From contig NC_089437.1 of NCBI RefSeq assembly GCF_026210795.1, forward strand, positions 4,960,001 through 5,024,000: a stretch of 64,000 nt of DNA. The letters run 5' to 3'. This DNA is from Rhizophagus irregularis. Taxonomy: Eukaryota > Glomeromycota > Glomeromycetes > Glomerales > Glomeraceae. Each line of letters begins with the position of its first letter. Positions within the stretch are counted from its first letter, which is position 1. Both the position numbers and the translations under genes were made by a program. Shown here in pieces: positions 59,874 through 64,000 of this stretch. The notes below the pieces were generated by a model, which made no database searches, was not told the origin of the DNA, and worked only from the letters and a program-made list of their open reading frames with translations.

Positions 59874-62800
59874 TAGTGGTTTGAACCGGTGATCCATTGA
59901 TCTGTACGGATCATATCCGTTTGACAAATTTCTTAACTGGTTAAAAAATCCATTTTTAACCTTAGATAACCGGATATAACTTGTGGTTAAAAACGGATAC
60001 TAAATTGTTAAATAAATAATTATAATTTTTATAATTTTTTTGATGACAAATAATTTTTTATTTTTATTTTATTACAATAATTGTGTACGCAAATTTTTAT
60101 GTATTCAAATATATGCTAAATATATTTTAATCATCAGCATGAGCGTAACTCTTCCATTTTTTCTATAATAAATAAATTTTAAATTAAAAAAAAAAAAATA
60201 ATTTAATATCTGAACTTATTTTTCGGCAAATATAGATCCAACCAAATTCCAATTTCATTTTAAAAAAAGGAGGTGTTTAAATGTTGAAGGTGAAAGACTG
60301 GTATGTCGAACTGTCATAAGATTTCCAGCATCACTAAATAGTCTTTCACTTGGTGTGAAAGTTGCAGGAATTGCTAAGTATTTACGTGCCATTTTTGATA
60401 AAATTGGAAATCGGTTTTCATTCTTAGACCACCAATTAAAAGAACACTCAGAAAAACCAATTTCCTCAACTCTTAGATATTCGGTAATTTCATCACCACG
60501 TTCATATCTTCTACTGAACATACTTGCCAATAATGAATTTGTTAGATATTCTTCATAACAATCCTTTTCCTGTTTGCTATATTCTAATTTTATCTCATTA
60601 TAAATTGATCTTAATTTCAAATGAATATTACTGTGAAGTTCTGGGGAAACAAAGAATAAGGATTTGCAACAAGGATCTAATAATGTTGCAATTAATCTAT
60701 AGTCTTCTGAGATATTCCAATAGTAAGTAATGGACTCATATAAAGCACTTTTGACTTTTAAAATTAAATTTTTACAATCTTGTGGTGTATTAATCTTGAT
60801 CTTACGTTGTTTTGATTGATTATTAGCAATATCCCCATCTTCTGAATCTTCGTATTCAACATCATCATCAAATGTTGTATTTGGTTCAGTAAAATCTACA
60901 ACCTCCACTTCATTAGAATTAGAATTACTTAGTTTTACACCTTTTGTTATTACATTAATTGCAGGATACATAAAACTTACAGTTGCGTATTAGCTACCAC
61001 CTAATAATTCAGTTGCATTAGCAAAAAGTTCAAGAATTGGAATCAACTCGCTAATTGCATTCCACTCATCTTTGGTAAAATTAATACCTTTAAGTTGTTT
61101 TCCATCTTTTTTTGCTTGTTTATCTGAATCAATACAAAGTGTTGTTATCATAATATTAATAAAATCCTTTATTACAATTAACCGCTTTCAGACAAGATAT
61201 GACGAATTCCAACAAGTTTTTACGTCAGCAATAACTCGAAGGTATCGATCATTTTCTTGAAGATTCTATTTAAATATAGATTTTTAATTAAAAAAAATTA
61301 TCATTAGAATTAATTAATTAAATTATTTATTATTAATTAATGAATAAAATGATTTATTGTTAAAAAAATAAAATAAATAATTTTTTGTTATAATTTTTGT
61401 TAATGATTTTTGTTAAATAATTTTTGTTAAATAAATGATTTTTGATAAATAAATAATTTTTGGTAAATAAATGATTTTTGTTAAAAAAATTAATTTTCAT
61501 TAAAAAAATGGTTTTTAAATATAATAATTTTCATTAAAATATAATATTTTTGCTATAATTATAATAATTTTTGTTAAAAAAAATAGTAATTTTTGTATAA
61601 TTTTATAATTTTCATTAATTAAAATAAATAAATTTATTAAAAATCATCATTATTTGTTAAAAATCAGGAATTTATATCATTTACCTCGCTAATAACTTGA
61701 TTCATATTTTTTTGAATTTCTAGAAGTTTTTCTGTTTGCTTTGGAGATGTAAAAAATAACATTAGCTGCTTTGCTCTTGCAATTAATACCTCTGCTGGTA
61801 AGAGACCTTTTCCGATTACCAATTGAAGTGTGTGTATTGTGCAAGGTATTCTAATCAACCCAGGAATTAATCGTGCAGATTTTACCATATTGCTGCCATT
61901 ATCCGTTGTAATTGTAAATACTTTATCAGTTAATTTCCATTCGCTTAAAATGCTCATAATTTTTTCAGCAATAGCTTCACCAGTATGAGGATATGGTACA
62001 TATTTGATTGCGAGAATTGCTTCATTTAATTTGAACTGTTTATCAATATATGCACACGTAATTCCAATATATCCCATTCTACTACGGGCTGTCCATAAGT
62101 TAGTAGTTAAAGAGCAATTAATAATATCTGAACCTATTTTATTAACTAAAATGTCTTTGACATTATTGTATCTATTTGTAAGTAACTCAAGTATTCTTTT
62201 TTCACTTGGTAGTTGATATAAAGGATCAAGTTCATAAATAAACTCAAGGAATTCTTCATCTTCACGAATACTAAGCGGTTGATAATCTTTTACTAATATG
62301 CCAATAAATTTTTGATCAAGTCGTGCTTTTCTTTGTGGATTATCAGAGATTATCTTGCGAAACATAGTGTCAATTTGTGGTTATTGTGTTACTTGTTGCT
62401 CTTTCATTTTTCAGTCATGCATTTCTTTAGTAATACCATGCGCGGTATTTAAATGGGCAATATAGTTACTAGTTGAATAATCCTTTGAATTCATTATTTT
62501 TCCATATGGCTGTAAACCCTTTTTACCATAAATTTCAACCTGATACTTTACTGTTCGAATATATGGTGATTTTGCAACAAGTTTTTCATAATAATTCCAA
62601 ATCCAACTACGCTCTTCTGAACCTCCTTTTTTCCCTTGTTTTTGTAAAGGCTTAGTACTACTTTCACCTTCTGTTTTAAACATTTTTTTCAACGCGTTAC
62701 TTCCTTTTTTGTGTTAGCTTCTCACTCAATTTTTGATTAGTTATTATTGGTGTTTGTTCTTCTTGTTCACTTTCATCTATTTGGATATAGTTTGAAAATT

Positions 62801-63053
62801 GTGGCAAAGACATTTTTGTCACGAAAAACACGAGAGAAAATGAAAAATCAGAATAAAAATGCTAAAAAAGGAGTGGGAAAAACTTTTATTACATCATTTA
62901 ACATATCTGATCAGTTGATCATATCCGCCAGATAATCAGTGAATGTCTGCTGATCTGGTAAAACCTATCCGTTTAACAAATTTCCAATCTGGTTAAATGG
63001 ATATATCTGGTGGGATGGATCAACGGATTGCGGTTCACCAGTTCAGACAACTA
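59874..63053 (-). mobile_element. hAT transposon 2 (3.18 kb) with perfect 8-bp target duplication
   Basis: Imperfect inverted ends: left TAGTGGTTTGAACCGGTGAT, right reverse-complemented TAGTTGTCTGAACTGGTGAA. Exact 8-bp duplication GTTAAATT outside (59,866-59,873 and 63,054-63,061). Subterminal GGATCATATCCG/GGATATATCTGG motifs. It carries a decayed minus-strand transposase. The target site is the loop between the palindromic arms of an array D unit. Confidence 0.95.
60255..62692 (-). pseudogene. Decayed hAT transposase 2
   Basis: Minus-strand relic. The first part (62,692-62,411) is a BED finger with EERSWIWNYYEKLV and YIAHLNTAHGI; the Cys positions appear substituted. A TGA at 62,411 and a further stop near 62,380 interrupt the same frame before 62,365. 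The core has SLTTNLWTARSRMGYIGIT and ITTDNGSNMVKSARL. The first catalytic Asp, usually TTDLW, reads TTNLW here. An intron probably starts at the GTAAATG near 61,680; coding similarity resumes at about 61,265 (LQENDRYLRVIADVKTCWNS), then stops at about 61,196 and 60,993. The last frame (60,971-60,255) keeps the hATC domain (NWWSKNENRFPILSKMARKY, FTPSERLFSDAGNLMT). Not functional. Confidence 0.93.
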
Positions 63054-63061
63054 GTTAAATT

Positions 63062-64000
63062 GAAATAAAAAACATTTTGCAACGTTTTTATTATTAAAAT
63101 AACTAAAATTGGTGCGAAACAGTTTTTTGGTTTAATTGAAATAAAAACGTTTTGCAACGTTTTTATTTAAAATTATTAAAAACCGTTGCGAAATGGTTTT
63201 TTATTCCTTAAATTGAAATAAAAACCATTGCGAAACAGTTTTTTATTCATTAAATTGAAATAAAAAATATTTCGCAATGTTTTTTATTTAAGATTATTAA
63301 AAAACTGTTGCAAAATGGTTTTTTTATTCATTAACTTGAAATAAAAAATATTTCATGTTTTTATTATTAAATAACTGAAAACTGTTGCGAAACGGTTTTT
63401 TATTCTTTAAATTAAAAATAAAAAATGTTTCGCAATAGTTTTTATTTAAACTATTGTGAAACAGTTTTTTTATTTATTAACTTGAAATAAAAAACGTTTC
63501 GCAATGTTTTTATTATTAAATGACTGAAAACTGTTGTGAAACAGTTTTTTATTCATTAAATAGAAATAAAAAATGTTTTGCAACGTTTTTTAGTTAATAT
63601 TATTAAAAACCGTTGCGAAATGGTTTTTTTATTCATTAACTTGAAATAAAAAACGTTTTGCACCATTTTTATTATTAAATAACTGAAAACTGTTGCGAAA
63701 TGGTTTTTTATTTATTAAATAGAAATAAAAAATGTTTTGCAACATTTTTTATTTAATATTATTAAAAACTGTTGCGAACCAGTTTTTTTATTCATTAACT
63801 TAAAATAAAATACATTTCGCAACGTTTTTTATTATTAAATGACTGAAAACTGTTGCGAAATGGTTTTTTATTCTTTAAATTAAAATAAAAAATATTTTGC
63901 AACGGTTTTTATTTAAACTGTTGTGAAATAGTTTTTATTCATTAAATAGAAATAAAAAACATTTTGCAACGTTTTTTATTTAATATTATTAAAAACTATT
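63062..64000. repeat. Array D: ~80-bp palindromic satellite running off the window
   Basis: About a dozen units. Each has CTGTTGCGAAACGGTTTTTT, a loop (ATTCATTAAATTGAAAT) and AAAAAACGTTTCGCAACGTT, so the arms can fold into a hairpin. Starts of later units fall near 63,527, 63,608, 63,688, 63,766 and 63,847 (spacing 78-81 bp). Two spacer types alternate (TTATTATTAAATAACTGAAA and ATTTAATATTATTAAAAA), giving a ~160-bp higher-order period. Confidence 0.92.

Noticed and set aside
57255-64000. CRISPR-like regular repeats
   Set aside because: Units are contiguous diverged tandem repeats without unique spacers, in a eukaryotic genome with introns and hAT elements.

Overview
The window looks like nuclear DNA of an arbuscular mycorrhizal fungus (Glomeromycotina, most likely Rhizophagus). 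This rests on extreme AT richness with long A/T homopolymers, intron-rich genes with short (65-107 nt) AT-rich introns, a fungal MATA_HMG-type HMG-box gene, and many decayed hAT, Tc1/mariner-like and non-LTR elements. The assignment comes from pattern and family recognition, not a database search.

Layout. 1-19,079: very AT-rich, with simple repeats and no gene I can support. 19,080-19,655: an intronless HMG-box transcription factor gene. 19,656-28,213: another gene-poor stretch with a minisatellite and a small TA-flanked MITE. 28,214-33,461: a housekeeping island with two divergently transcribed multi-exon genes that I resolved exon by exon. They are a mitochondrial L-3-hydroxyacyl-CoA dehydrogenase (minus strand, 6 exons, 335 aa) and ALG11, the ER alpha-1,2-mannosyltransferase of N-glycan assembly (plus strand, 10 exons, 481 aa). 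33,462-46,000: a transposon graveyard. It holds a decayed non-LTR reverse transcriptase split by a 267-bp MITE with a perfect 9-bp target duplication. Two divergently oriented tandem arrays lie on either side; their units look like exon-intron modules. 47,940-49,001: an intronless short-chain dehydrogenase/reductase in which the catalytic tyrosine position is phenylalanine. 49,002-52,600: gene-free.

52,600-64,000: a dense nest of hAT-type elements. Two decayed autonomous hAT copies (52,914-56,462 and 59,874-63,053) each have a perfect 8-bp target duplication and each sit inside a satellite array. Between them is a 2.4-kb hAT-like element (57,103-59,481) whose interior is a ~50-bp satellite, itself pierced by three smaller elements. 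Two copies of a ~200-bp hAT-type MITE are also present.

The protein genes are unrelated in function (transcription, mitochondrial beta-oxidation, ER glycosylation, lipid/steroid-type oxidoreduction), and nothing suggests a gene cluster. The most unusual content is the set of satellite arrays whose units carry two short palindromes each, and in particular the exon-intron-like arrays at 35.6-38.06 kb and 41.93-43.75 kb, where the palindrome lies across the candidate 5' splice site.
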